Assembly (NCBI RefSeq): GCF_014466955.1
Contig: NZ_AP023396.1
Span: forward strand, 4,960,001 to 5,024,000
Source of the DNA: Nocardia wallacei
GTDB taxonomy: Bacteria > Actinomycetota > Actinomycetes > Mycobacteriales > Mycobacteriaceae
Direction of reading: 5' to 3'
Length of the DNA stretch: 64,000 bases
The first letter of the stretch is position 1, and each line of letters starts with the position of its first letter. This document shows positions 25,055 to 32,400 of the stretch, piece by piece. The translations under genes and the position numbers were made by a program. The notes under the pieces were generated by a model. It had not been told where the DNA came from, made no database searches, and was given only the letters and a program-made list of their open reading frames with translations.

Positions 25055-26088
25055 CCGATGACCACAAAGGACGAGGCGGGACCGTCAGCGGCCGCACCGC
25101 CGCCGACCGCGACCGCATCATCGCTGGGTTGTGGGAGGACGGTAAGGGCTACCGCGCCATCGCCTCCACGCTGGGCGTCACCGCCCGGCAGGTCGAAACC
25201 GTCCTCGGGCACGTCGCCGTGCTGCGCGGGGCTGGTCATTCGGATGCCGAGATCGGCCGCCGTGTGGGTCTGCCGCGTAGCAGCGTGCAGCGGTTGCGCG
25301 GCAGCGCGGCCCCGGTGTCGACCGAGCGGAAGTCGACCGCGGTGACCGCGCTGGCGCAGATGGGCGGCATGCAGCTCGACGTCCTCGGCTGGTTCCTCGG
25401 AACTGACCGTAAACGCACCTACCTGCTGGTCCGCCAGCTGCGCAAGGACAAGGTGGTCCGGGACCTGGAAAAGGTTGTGGCAGGGGACAAGTGGGTGATC
25501 CCGACCAGGGTGACCGCGTCGCGGCATCTGGGGTTTCCGGTGCGGGAGTGGCGGCCGTCGCCGGACAAGGCCGCGCACCATCGCGCGGTCGCGCAGGCGC
25601 GGATCATGCTCGTCGGCACCGACCTGGAGCGCTGGATCTCCGAACGGGTGCTGTGGCACCGCGCGGGCGCGGCGGCGGCCGCCTCGCGCGGCGGGCGGGG
25701 CCGCACAGAGGTCCCGCACATCCATGACGGCCGGTTCCTCGGTGACGTCGACGGCGTACACGGCTGGTGGGCCGTCGAGGTCGAACTGTCCCGCAAGTCC
25801 AGCACGGCAATGGATGTCGCGTTGCAGGGCGCTATCCGGGCTGCTGCGCGCCCGGACGAGCCGGAAACGATGGTCGGGCTGGTCTACCTGTGCCGGTCGG
25901 CGCAAGTCCTCGACGGCGTGAACGCGGCCGTGGAGCGACTGCCGGCCGAATTGGCGCGGCTGCTGCCCCGCATCGCCATCGGTGACTTCGATGACGAATG
26001 GACCCAGTTCCTCGCCGACCGCAACGCGGCCAAAGCCGCGAAACGCCGCCGCCGCAACCACATTCACCTCACCGGGGAGGCATCATGA
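25051..26088 (+). CDS. Helix-turn-helix / winged-helix protein with nuclease-like domain
   Basis: A 345-residue protein in three parts. Residues 10-90 hold two resolvase-like helix-turn-helix segments (GLWEDGKGYRAIASTLGVTA; SDAEIGRRVGLPRSSVQRLR). Residues 100-160 form a winged helix (MQLDVLGWFLGTDRKRTYLL). The C-terminal half contains DGRFLGDVDGVHGWWAVEVE followed by LSRKS, a pattern (acidic, then ExE..K) that recalls PD-(D/E)xK nuclease folds and the plasmid replication-relaxation family. The ATG at 25051 overlaps the previous stop. Activity is inferred from the motif only. The next gene is a shorter relative. Confidence 0.6.
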   Translation: MTDDHKGRGGTVSGRTAADRDRIIAGLWEDGKGYRAIASTLGVTARQVETVLGHVAVLRGAGHSDAEIGRRVGLPRSSVQRLRGSAAPVSTERKSTAVTALAQMGGMQLDVLGWFLGTDRKRTYLLVRQLRKDKVVRDLEKVVAGDKWVIPTRVTASRHLGFPVREWRPSPDKAAHHRAVAQARIMLVGTDLERWISERVLWHRAGAAAAASRGGRGRTEVPHIHDGRFLGDVDGVHGWWAVEVELSRKSSTAMDVALQGAIRAAARPDEPETMVGLVYLCRSAQVLDGVNAAVERLPAELARLLPRIAIGDFDDEWTQFLADRNAAKAAKRRRRNHIHLTGEAS

Positions 26089-26780
26089 CCCGACTCACCG
26101 ACCGCGAACTCCACGCGCTCATCGCGCTCGCCGAAATGCGCGGCATGCAACTCGACGTCCTGGCCGAGTTCCTCGGCATCGGCCTCAAGGAGGCGTACCG
26201 GATCGCCCGGCGCCTGCGTTCGGCGGGCAAGGTCCACCCGCTTGTTGAGGTCCTCGCCGGACCGAAATGGGTGGTGCCGACCCGCGCCGCCGCGACGTGG
26301 GCGCTGGGCTGGCGGCCGAGTGACTGGCGGCCCTCGCCGATGTGGGCGCACCACTGTCGCATGGTCGCGCGGACCCGTGTCGCGCTCGGTGCGTGCGGGC
26401 GACAGGACTGGGACTCCGAACGGATGCTGCGACACCACAACGCACCGGGACCGCGCTTCTACCCCTACGACGGGTGCCTGCTGCGCGATGACCGGTGCGT
26501 CGCGGTCAAGGTCGACACCAGTCGGCACCTGACCACACACCAACTCGCACGCCGCTTGCGCACCGCTGCGCACCACGCCCGCATCGACCGGTGCGCAGAA
26601 CTGCTCTACGTCTGCGACGGCCAGACACCACCCGACACCGTGCGCACCACCGCGCGACACACCCTGTCGGACATGCCCGACCTGCGGTTTAACGCCCTCC
26701 GCTTCGCCGACCTCACCCGGCACCCCGACCTCGGGCAGACCGGAACGCTCATCGACGCGACAACCCGATTCGGACGGTGA
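26085..26780 (+). CDS. Paralog of upstream winged-helix/nuclease-like protein
   Basis: A 231-residue protein aligned with the last two-thirds of its neighbour: MRGMQLDVLAEFLGIGLKEA against MGGMQLDVLGWFLG, PKWVVPTRAAATWALGWRPS against DKWVIPTRVTASRHLGFPVR, and DWRPSPMWAHHC against EWRPSPDKAAHH. The N-terminal double helix-turn-helix is missing. The acidic motif is changed to CVAVKVDTSRH, so residues expected to bind metal are lost. It is likely a regulatory or structural partner. The ATG at 26085 has GGGGAGG upstream and overlaps the previous stop. Confidence 0.6.
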   Translation: MTRLTDRELHALIALAEMRGMQLDVLAEFLGIGLKEAYRIARRLRSAGKVHPLVEVLAGPKWVVPTRAAATWALGWRPSDWRPSPMWAHHCRMVARTRVALGACGRQDWDSERMLRHHNAPGPRFYPYDGCLLRDDRCVAVKVDTSRHLTTHQLARRLRTAAHHARIDRCAELLYVCDGQTPPDTVRTTARHTLSDMPDLRFNALRFADLTRHPDLGQTGTLIDATTRFGR

Positions 26781-26850
26781 CACATCATGCGACACCAACC
26801 CGAAACCGAACGCACCGGGAACGACACCTACGCACCAGACGCGACGGCCG

Positions 26851-26934
26851 GTGCGCACTACCCGACACCCGATGCGCACAACCCGACACTCCGTGCGCAC
26901 GACCCGACACCCGGTGCGCACCACTCGGCAAGTT
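26851..26934 (+). repeat. Four tandem 21-bp iterons before excisionase
   Basis: Four adjacent 21-base units start GTGCGCAC or ATGCGCAC, usually continued by ACCCGACACCC: 26851-26871, 26872-26892, 26893-26913 and 26914-26934, with a fifth GCGCAC start after. A 21-base period equals two helical turns. The array lies between the nuclease-like gene and xis and may bind Xis or the HTH protein. Confidence 0.85.
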
Positions 26935-26990
26935 GCGCACTGCGCACCGCCACCACGCGACACCCCGAACCCACGGATAGGACTTTCACG

Positions 26991-27212
26991 ATGGACACCG
27001 ACCGTACTCGGTTGCTTGCCACCGACTGGTACACGACGGAGGAGATCGCGGTCGTGCTGAAGGTCGACCCATCGAGTCTTCGGCGCTGGCGTACGGCTAG
27101 CCCGCCGCAGGGGCCGCCGTTCGTGACGCTTTCCGATCGGACTACTCGCTACAGCGGTGCTGACGTCCTGGAGTACCTGGACAGCAAGCGCGTCGACCCG
27201 AGGGTTGCGTGA
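26991..27212 (+). CDS. xis: Excisionase-like helix-turn-helix protein
   Basis: A 73-residue MerR/excisionase-type protein: DWYTTEEIAVVLKVDPSSLR followed by RWRTASPPQGPPFV and TTRYSGADVLEYLDS. Proteins of this shape act as recombination directionality factors for tyrosine integrases. The ATG at 26991 is preferred; an upstream ATG at 26787 would translate the iterons into a Thr/His-rich tail. The stop overlaps the integrase start (ATGATGG), so the two are coupled. Confidence 0.8.
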   Translation: MDTDRTRLLATDWYTTEEIAVVLKVDPSSLRRWRTASPPQGPPFVTLSDRTTRYSGADVLEYLDSKRVDPRVA

Positions 27213-28519
27213 TGGACGGCCGGGTGGACGCGGTTCCGCTCGGCGTATCGGTCACCGGCTACGTCGAGCTTCGCGGTAAGGCGGGTCGGTGCCGAGCGCG
27301 GGTGCGGTGGACCGATCCGGCTACCAAGCGGCGTGATTCGAAATCGGAGTCATTCGCGACCGAGGGCGAAGCGCGGGCTTGGATCGAACATATCGAGCAG
27401 GCCGCCGCCCGCGGAGTCCATCCGAAGACGGCCGGTGCCACGCTGGCCGAATACGGAAATGCCCACTGGGACATCGCGATGAGTGGGACTGAGCCGAAGA
27501 CGCTGGATGTGTACGGACCCGGCTGGCGGTTGCGGGTGGTGAAGTCCCTGGGTCACTTGCCGCTCACGATGGTGACGACAGGTGTTGTGGACCGGGCCGT
27601 CACGAAATGGATCAAGGCCGGGTGCAGCGAATCGACCATCAAGAACACGCTCGCAGCGTTGGCACGGGTCCTCGACCAGGCGGTACGAGACGAAATTCTC
27701 GACCGGAACCGGGTCAACGTCACCGGCTGGCAACGGCAGCTCGTGAAGACCGAGGATGAGATCGATGACCCGCGTGCCCTCGCGTTGCCGGACTGGGACG
27801 CGCTACAGCAGCTGTCGAAGGGGCTCGTGGCAGCATCGGCCGGCACTTATCAGGGCTGGGGTGATGCGGTCGAGTTCGCGGCGTGCACCGCCAGCCGGAT
27901 CGGCGAGGTATCGGGTTGCCGTATTCGTGACATCGACACGGATACGTGGATCTGGACCCTGCGGCGCCAGACCACGCCAGGCCCTGGCGGGATGCAGGAC
28001 AAGCGGACGAAAGGCAAACGGGCACGGTCAGTTCCGCTGATCGAGGAGATACGACCGTTGATCCTCCGGCGGATCAGCTACGCCCGCGAGCGGGTGGCCT
28101 CGGACCCGTCGCTGCGGGACGCGAGTGCGGAGGAGCGCCGCGAGGCCCTGTTGGACGCGCGGCTGTTCGTTGGTCCGCGCGGCGGTCGGATTGCCACCGG
28201 CGTACTCCGGGACGCGACCCATTGGGATGAGGTCGTAACGAAGCTCGGCTACGAGCATCTTCGACGTCACGACCTGCGGCACACCGGACTCACCTGGTTC
28301 GCCGACGCCGGAGTACCACTGCACCGGCTCCAAGCAATCGCGGGGCACACCGATCCGCGAATCACGCAGCGGTACTTGCATCCCAACATCAAATCTCTTC
28401 AGGGCGACGGGCAGCGGGTGTCGCGATTCCTCACGAACGGGCCCGAAGGACCGGAGTACCCGCCGGATACGCCGAGTGGCCCCAGATTGGCCCCAAGGCT
28501 CCGGATAGTCCGGCAATGA
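27209..28519 (+). CDS. int: Tyrosine recombinase (site-specific integrase)
   Basis: A 436-residue phage/ICE integrase. The N-terminal arm-binding domain (GKAGRCRARVRWTD, SFATEGEARAWIEHIEQA) is followed by a SAM-like core-binding domain from about residue 75 and a catalytic domain with Arg in TASRIGEVSG, HxxR in LRRHDLRHTGL, GH in IAGHTDPR and the Tyr nucleophile in RYLHPN. It ends 35 bases before the att core in the tRNA, the standard position. The last codons overlap one TGGCCCCA repeat pair that may be an arm site. Confidence 0.95.
   Translation: MMDGRVDAVPLGVSVTGYVELRGKAGRCRARVRWTDPATKRRDSKSESFATEGEARAWIEHIEQAAARGVHPKTAGATLAEYGNAHWDIAMSGTEPKTLDVYGPGWRLRVVKSLGHLPLTMVTTGVVDRAVTKWIKAGCSESTIKNTLAALARVLDQAVRDEILDRNRVNVTGWQRQLVKTEDEIDDPRALALPDWDALQQLSKGLVAASAGTYQGWGDAVEFAACTASRIGEVSGCRIRDIDTDTWIWTLRRQTTPGPGGMQDKRTKGKRARSVPLIEEIRPLILRRISYARERVASDPSLRDASAEERREALLDARLFVGPRGGRIATGVLRDATHWDEVVTKLGYEHLRRHDLRHTGLTWFADAGVPLHRLQAIAGHTDPRITQRYLHPNIKSLQGDGQRVSRFLTNGPEGPEYPPDTPSGPRLAPRLRIVRQ
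28476..28495 (+). repeat. Candidate integrase arm site, right
   Basis: GTGGCCCCAGATTGGCCCCA inside the 3' end of int, 58 bases before the attR core. It matches 21723-21742 at 19 of 20 positions. Confidence 0.45.
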
Positions 28520-28520
28520 A

Positions 28521-28556
28521 AAATCCCCTCCGACGCAGGTCGGAGGGGATTTCTTT
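28521..28556 (+). terminator. Rho-independent terminator after integrase
   Basis: AAATCCCCTCCGAC and GTCGGAGGGGATTT form a 14-bp perfect stem with a GCAG loop, followed by CTTTCT. The A-rich 5' side could let it end the tRNA transcript too. Confidence 0.88.
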
Positions 28557-28601
28557 CTGTCGGGCTGACAGGATTTGAACCTGCGACCACCTGACCCCCA
28601 G
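28554..28601 (+). repeat. Right attachment repeat (attR core)
   Basis: Identical to 21582-21629. It restores the complete 3' half of tRNA-Pro, so the tRNA stays functional after integration. Confidence 0.9.
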
Positions 28602-28633
28602 TCAGGTGCGCTACCAAGCTGCGCCACAGCCCG
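28560..28633 (-). tRNA. tRNA-Pro (GGG)
   Basis: A 74-base cloverleaf on the minus strand. The acceptor arm pairs CGGGCTG with CAGCCCG, with A as discriminator. The anticodon arm pairs CCTGA with TCAGG around the loop CTGGGGG, giving anticodon GGG. The T-arm has GGTTCAAATCC. CCA is not encoded. Its 3' half is the integration site of the element. Confidence 0.93.
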
Positions 28634-28710
28634 TTGCGCTCGCTCTCGCGAGTGCTCGATGAGATTACCTCAGGACCCCCTGGTGTCACCAAATCGGCGT
28701 GGTGGTGGGG

Positions 28711-29712
28711 TCAGTCGAAGGTTTGGACCAGCTTGCCTCGGGTGTGGCGGGTGGCGAGTTCGGTGAGGGCGGCGGGGACTTCGTCGAGGGTGACGGTCTT
28801 GGTCACCATGGGGTCGAGGTCTTCTTCGGCGACGAGGGCGAGGAGGTCGCCGAGCATGATGGCGAGGTCGGCGCGGGCGCGGTGGTCGCCGTAGCCGTGG
28901 GCGGCGCCGAGGGCGATCTCGTGGACGGACGGGGCGAGGGTGAACGGGGGGACGGCGGCGAGGTCGGGGCGGCCGGCGACCGCGGCGAGACCGCCGCCGT
29001 GGACCAGCAGGGCGAGGTGGGCGGTGGCGGAGGCGGGGCTGATGGTGTCGACGACGCGGTCCACGCCGCGCCCGTCGGTCAGTTCGCGGACCCGAGCGGG
29101 CACGTCTTCGGTGCGGTAGTCGATGACGTCGGTCGCGCCCAGGTAGCGGACGTGATCGGCGTTGTGGGCGGAGGCGGTGGTGATGACGCGGGCTCCGGCC
29201 CACGAGGCGAGTTGGACGGCGAATCCGCCGACCCCGCCGGCGCCGCCGGTGACGAGCACCGTATCGCCGCCGGCGACCTGTAATCGCCGAAATACGGCTT
29301 GGTAGGCGGCCATTCCCGCGCAGGGCAGGGCGGCCGCGGAGGCCGAGTCGACGGAATCGGGGATCAGGGCCACGGTGAGGACGTCGGCCAGGGCGTATTC
29401 GGCGAGGCCGCCGGGGCGGCGCAGGTCGCCGTGGTAGGCGACGCGCTGGCCCGGGTGGACGGCCGTCACGTCCTCCCCCACCGCGTCGACGGTGCCGGCG
29501 ACGTCCAGGCCGAGGACGTGCGGCCACGTCCAGTCGAGATGGCCGGCGGCGGCGACCTGGTAGTCGACCGGGTTGAGGCCGCACGCCTCCACCCGGACCC
29601 GCACCTGACCCGGACCCGGCTCGGGCACAGGCACTTCGGCGAGACGCAGCGTGTCGGGAGGGCCCGGACGATCCAATACGAGGGCGCGCATGGCCGTACC
29701 GGGCGTGCTCAC
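28711..29712 (-). CDS. NADP-dependent zinc-type/quinone oxidoreductase (MDR family)
   Basis: A medium-chain dehydrogenase/reductase of the quinone oxidoreductase group, 333 residues. The N-terminal GroES-like domain has ACGLNPVDYQVAAAG and HVLGLDVAGTVDAVG; the Rossmann domain has VLVTGGAGGVGGFAVQLASW. The zinc-ligand Cys/His set is not complete, fitting a zinc-independent reductase. The GTG at 29712 overlaps the stop of a possible 41-codon upstream frame; an ATG at 29691 (MRALVLDRPG) is an equally good start by family comparison. It may reduce quinones or enones. Confidence 0.85.
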   Translation of the reverse strand: MSTPGTAMRALVLDRPGPPDTLRLAEVPVPEPGPGQVRVRVEACGLNPVDYQVAAAGHLDWTWPHVLGLDVAGTVDAVGEDVTAVHPGQRVAYHGDLRRPGGLAEYALADVLTVALIPDSVDSASAAALPCAGMAAYQAVFRRLQVAGGDTVLVTGGAGGVGGFAVQLASWAGARVITTASAHNADHVRYLGATDVIDYRTEDVPARVRELTDGRGVDRVVDTISPASATAHLALLVHGGGLAAVAGRPDLAAVPPFTLAPSVHEIALGAAHGYGDHRARADLAIMLGDLLALVAEEDLDPMVTKTVTLDEVPAALTELATRHTRGKLVQTFD

Positions 29713-29834
29713 ACCACCGCCCGGTCGCTGTCCCGGCGCGGGCCGGTCCCGCGGGTGTTGCGCGGCGGCATCACCGCAGGTGCGGACCGGTGCGGCAGCT
29801 CGGCGGACGCGGGCGGCAGCGGAGGCTCGGACAC
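29709..29834 (-). CDS. Possible 41-residue upstream frame coupled to the oxidoreductase
   Basis: A GTG at 29834 is preceded by GAAAGGA, a good ribosome site, and opens a Pro/Arg-rich frame that starts MSEPPLPPASAELPH and stops with TGA overlapping the oxidoreductase GTG. It may be a leader peptide or a chance frame. No family is recognised. Confidence 0.3.
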   Translation of the reverse strand: MSEPPLPPASAELPHRSAPAVMPPRNTRGTGPRRDSDRAVV

Positions 29835-29953
29835 GGGATTCCTTTCCACGGTTGATCCGTCAGCAAGCCTAGACAATTCCTCCGACGATTCACCGAACCC
29901 GCAGCTCGAAGCCTTGTTTGGCCGCCACGGACAGGGGGGTTCAAAATATTCCT

Positions 29954-29983
29954 TGACACGAATATTCTTCATAGTGAATACTT
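29954..29983 (+). promoter_or_regulatory. Promoter and operator candidate of fused ArsR regulator
   Basis: TTGACA at 29954-29959 and AATACT at 29978-29983 are spaced 18 bases. The region is AT-rich, with GAATATTC overlapping the spacer and a related GAATA repeated just before the gene. Only six bases separate the -10-like element from the ATG, so the transcript may be leaderless and autorepressed. Confidence 0.5.
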
Positions 29984-29989
29984 TCTGCC

Positions 29990-30823
29990 ATGGAGCAGAT
30001 CGCATCAGCACTCGGAGACGGCGCCCGGTGGCGCATAGTCGAGCTCCTCGCCGAGCGACCCCGGTCCGTCGGCGAGCTCGCCGAACTCACCGGGCTGCGC
30101 CAGCCGCAGACCACCAAGCACCTGCAGACGCTCGGTCGCGCGGGCCTGGTCTCGGTCACCCCCCTGGGCCAGCGCCGCATCTGGGCGGCGGAGGCGGCGC
30201 CGCTGCGTTCCTTCGAGGAGCGGCTGCGGGAGCTGATCGACACCGTCGAGGCGAATGCCGGTGAGCGCGATGTCCTGGCCCGCTACCACGCCGCCATCGA
30301 AGCGGAAACCGCTCGCGCGCAACAGGATCGCTGGGCCGACGAGCGCACGTTCGCCTTCGACCGCGTCTTCCCCGCGCCGCGCAAGGTCCTCTGGCGGCAC
30401 TGGGCGGAGCCCGACCTGCTCGCGTCCTGGTGGGCTCCCCCGTCGATGACCATCGTCGACTGCGAGATCGACCCGGAGCCGGGCGGTCGCGTGGTTCTCG
30501 ACTATCGCGACGCCGAGGGACGTTACCGCTCGGAGGGACAGGTCCGCGACGCGACGCCGCCTGACCACCTCGCGTTCGATCTCGCGGTCCTGGACCCGAG
30601 CGGCGCGGTCTCGTTCACCGGCCATTACGACCTGGCCTTCACCGATGTCCCCGAAGGCACCCGGCTGCGGCTGGACCTGCGAATCACCGATACGGCCGTC
30701 GAGGCCGTCCCCTTCATCGCCGGTATCGAAACCGGTTGGGGTCAAGTCCTCGACAAGCTCGCCGACGCAGTCGGCACCCCCCGAAGCAAGACAACCGACA
30801 CACCGAAGGAAGCACAGTCATGA
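29990..30823 (+). CDS. ArsR-type regulator fused to SRPBCC (AHSA1-like) domain
   Basis: A 277-residue two-domain protein. Residues 1-85 form an ArsR winged helix (LGDGARWRIVELLAERPRSV; LTGLRQPQTTKHLQTLGRAG). Residues 120-265 form an SRPBCC/AHSA1-like domain (FDRVFPAPRKVLWRHWAEPD; ASWWAPPSMTIVDCEIDPEP). In most genomes these occur as two neighbouring genes; here they are joined, and the split arrangement is present at 36.8-37.7 kb. The SRPBCC domain may sense a small hydrophobic ligand. The stop overlaps the start of the following reductase-like gene. Confidence 0.85.
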   Translation: MEQIASALGDGARWRIVELLAERPRSVGELAELTGLRQPQTTKHLQTLGRAGLVSVTPLGQRRIWAAEAAPLRSFEERLRELIDTVEANAGERDVLARYHAAIEAETARAQQDRWADERTFAFDRVFPAPRKVLWRHWAEPDLLASWWAPPSMTIVDCEIDPEPGGRVVLDYRDAEGRYRSEGQVRDATPPDHLAFDLAVLDPSGAVSFTGHYDLAFTDVPEGTRLRLDLRITDTAVEAVPFIAGIETGWGQVLDKLADAVGTPRSKTTDTPKEAQS

Positions 30824-31419
30824 GCAACTCGACCGACCGCAAGGTGACCGCCAATATCGCCCTGACCCTGGACGGCCGCTACAGCGGCCCCGGCGGGCCC
30901 GGCGACATGGGCGCGATCGTGCCCTACGCGGTCACCGAGGTGGCCCGCAACCATCTCACCCGCATCTGGGAGAACGCGACCACCGCGGTCCTCGGCCGGC
31001 TGAATGCCGAAGGGTTCCTGGGTTTCTGGCCCACGGTCGCCGCCGACGACAATGCCGATCCGCGAGACCGCGGGTACGCGAAGTGGCTGGTCGACACGGA
31101 GAAGGTGGTCCTGTCCACCACCTTGACCGAGGCGCCATGGGAGCGCACCCGGATCGTGAACGCGCCGGCCGCCGAGGTCATTACCGAGCTGAAGGCCAGC
31201 GGCTCGGGCGACATCCTGGTCAATACCAGTGCCAGCATCATCAAGCCGCTGCTCGCGGCCGATCTGATCGACCGCCTCTACCTCATCGTCACCCCGGAGA
31301 TCGCGGGCGGCGGAGCGCGGCTGTTCGACGACGGCCTGCCTGGCACGAAATGGGCACTGGCACAACAGGAGACCGGCGACCTCGGCGAGATCGCCGTGGT
31401 CTACGACCGTGTCCGCTGA
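30820..31419 (+). CDS. Dihydrofolate reductase family protein (RibD C-terminal domain)
   Basis: A 199-residue reductase-like protein. It begins with KVTANIALTLDGRYSGPGGP, has AVLGRLNAEGFLGFW, LVNTSASIIKPLLAADLIDR and YLIVTPEIAGGGARLFDDGL. The ATG at 30820 overlaps the stop of the fused regulator and has GAAGGA upstream. It is more distant from the three copies at 9-14 kb. The regulator pair suggests it is induced by a ligand sensed by the SRPBCC domain. The substrate is unknown. Confidence 0.85.
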   Translation: MSNSTDRKVTANIALTLDGRYSGPGGPGDMGAIVPYAVTEVARNHLTRIWENATTAVLGRLNAEGFLGFWPTVAADDNADPRDRGYAKWLVDTEKVVLSTTLTEAPWERTRIVNAPAAEVITELKASGSGDILVNTSASIIKPLLAADLIDRLYLIVTPEIAGGGARLFDDGLPGTKWALAQQETGDLGEIAVVYDRVR

Positions 31420-31493
31420 GTGGCGGTCACGCTCGCGCACGGGAGGGATGATCTTCCCCTGCGCGAGCGGCCGCACTCACGCATACTCCCCGT

Positions 31494-32384
31494 ATGTCGG
31501 ACTACGACGAGTTCGGGTTGTTCGCCGAGAACGCGGCCGAGGCGGGACTCCCCTGGACCGGACCCCCGCGAGTGCGACGGGTCGCGATCGATATCGGCTC
31601 CGGACGCCGGATCAGTGGCCTGCGGTGGGGGGACGGCGAGCCGGAGCTGGTGCTGCTGCACGGCGGCGCGCAGAACGCGCACACCTGGGACACGGTGGCA
31701 CTGGCGCTGCGCCGTCCGCTACTCGCGCTGGATCTGCCGGGCCACGGCCACTCCGATTGGTGAAGCGACCATCTCTACACCCCGCAGCTGCTGGCGGAGG
31801 CGGTCGCGACCGCTGTAGCGGCCGCAGCGCCCCGGGCCGCGGCGGTGGTCGGCATGTCACTGGGCGGGCTGACCGCGTTGCGGCTGGCCGCCCGCCATCC
31901 GGACCTGGTGCGGCGGCTGGTCGTCGTGGACGCCACGCCGGGTGCGGGCGACCATCCGGGCAAGACGGCGGCCGTGGTCGCATTCGTCCAGGGCCCAGCG
32001 GATTTCGTGTCGTTCGAGGAAATTCTCGAGCGCACCGTCGAGCACAATCCGGGACGCTCCGTCTCGTCGCTGCGCCGTGGCATCCTGCACAACGCGCGGC
32101 AGCGCGAGGACGGCCGCTGGGTCTGGCGATACGACCGGCTCCGCCCCACGGCGGACGGCTCGTTCGACCTCACGGCACTGTGGGACGACGTCTCGGCCGT
32201 ACGCGCGCCGCTGCTGCTGGTGCGCGGTGAGCGCTCGCCGGTCGTGGACGACGCCGACGTGGCGGAACTGCTCCGCCGGCAACCGGCCGCGCGGGTCGCG
32301 GTGGTCGAGGGAGCCGGGCATTCGGTGCAGGGCGACCGCCCGATCGAATTGGCCCGGCTCATCGACGATTTCACCGCCGGCTGA
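31494..32384 (+). pseudogene. Alpha/beta hydrolase with an in-frame stop
   Basis: One continuous frame encodes an alpha/beta hydrolase of 296 codons, but a TGA at 31761-31763 breaks it after GHGHSDW. The part before has LVLLHGGAQNAHTW; the part after resumes with DHLYTPQLLAEAV and has the nucleophile elbow VVGMSLGGLTAL, the acid in RGERSPVVDDADV and the His in GAGHSVQGD. All catalytic residues lie after the stop. A CGA to TGA change would explain it. It is either a recent pseudogene or read through; internal initiation at 31845 would lose the oxyanion loop. Confidence 0.8.
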
Positions 32385-32400
32385 CCCGGCCCGCCACGGA

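Larger units (their letters stand above)
21582..28601 (+). mobile_element. Integrative element in tRNA-Pro (attL to attR)
   Basis: The element is bounded by two identical 48-base copies of the tRNA-Pro 3' half, 6,972 bases apart. Contents: a minus-strand membrane protein, a non-coding region with a 36-bp inverted repeat and 11-bp iterons, a GntR regulator, then a plus-strand run of a small helical protein, an HTH protein, two related winged-helix proteins, 21-bp iterons, excisionase and integrase. This order (GntR regulator, accessory genes, xis, int next to a tRNA) resembles actinomycete integrative elements of the pSAM2 type. No Rep, primase, or FtsK/TraB-like ATPase gene is recognisable, so it may be mobilised by helpers or use unknown replication proteins. 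Confidence 0.88.

Noticed and set aside
26851..26940. CRISPR-like array
   Set aside because: The 21-base units are contiguous without unique spacers and no cas gene is near; they are iterons.
26787..26990. N-terminal extension of the excisionase
   Set aside because: It would translate the iterons into a Thr/His/Ala-rich tail; the ATG at 26991 gives a normal Xis.
31761..31763. Selenocysteine codon in the hydrolase
   Set aside because: The position is not a known Sec site in alpha/beta hydrolases and no SECIS-like hairpin or sel genes are evident; a nonsense change is simpler.
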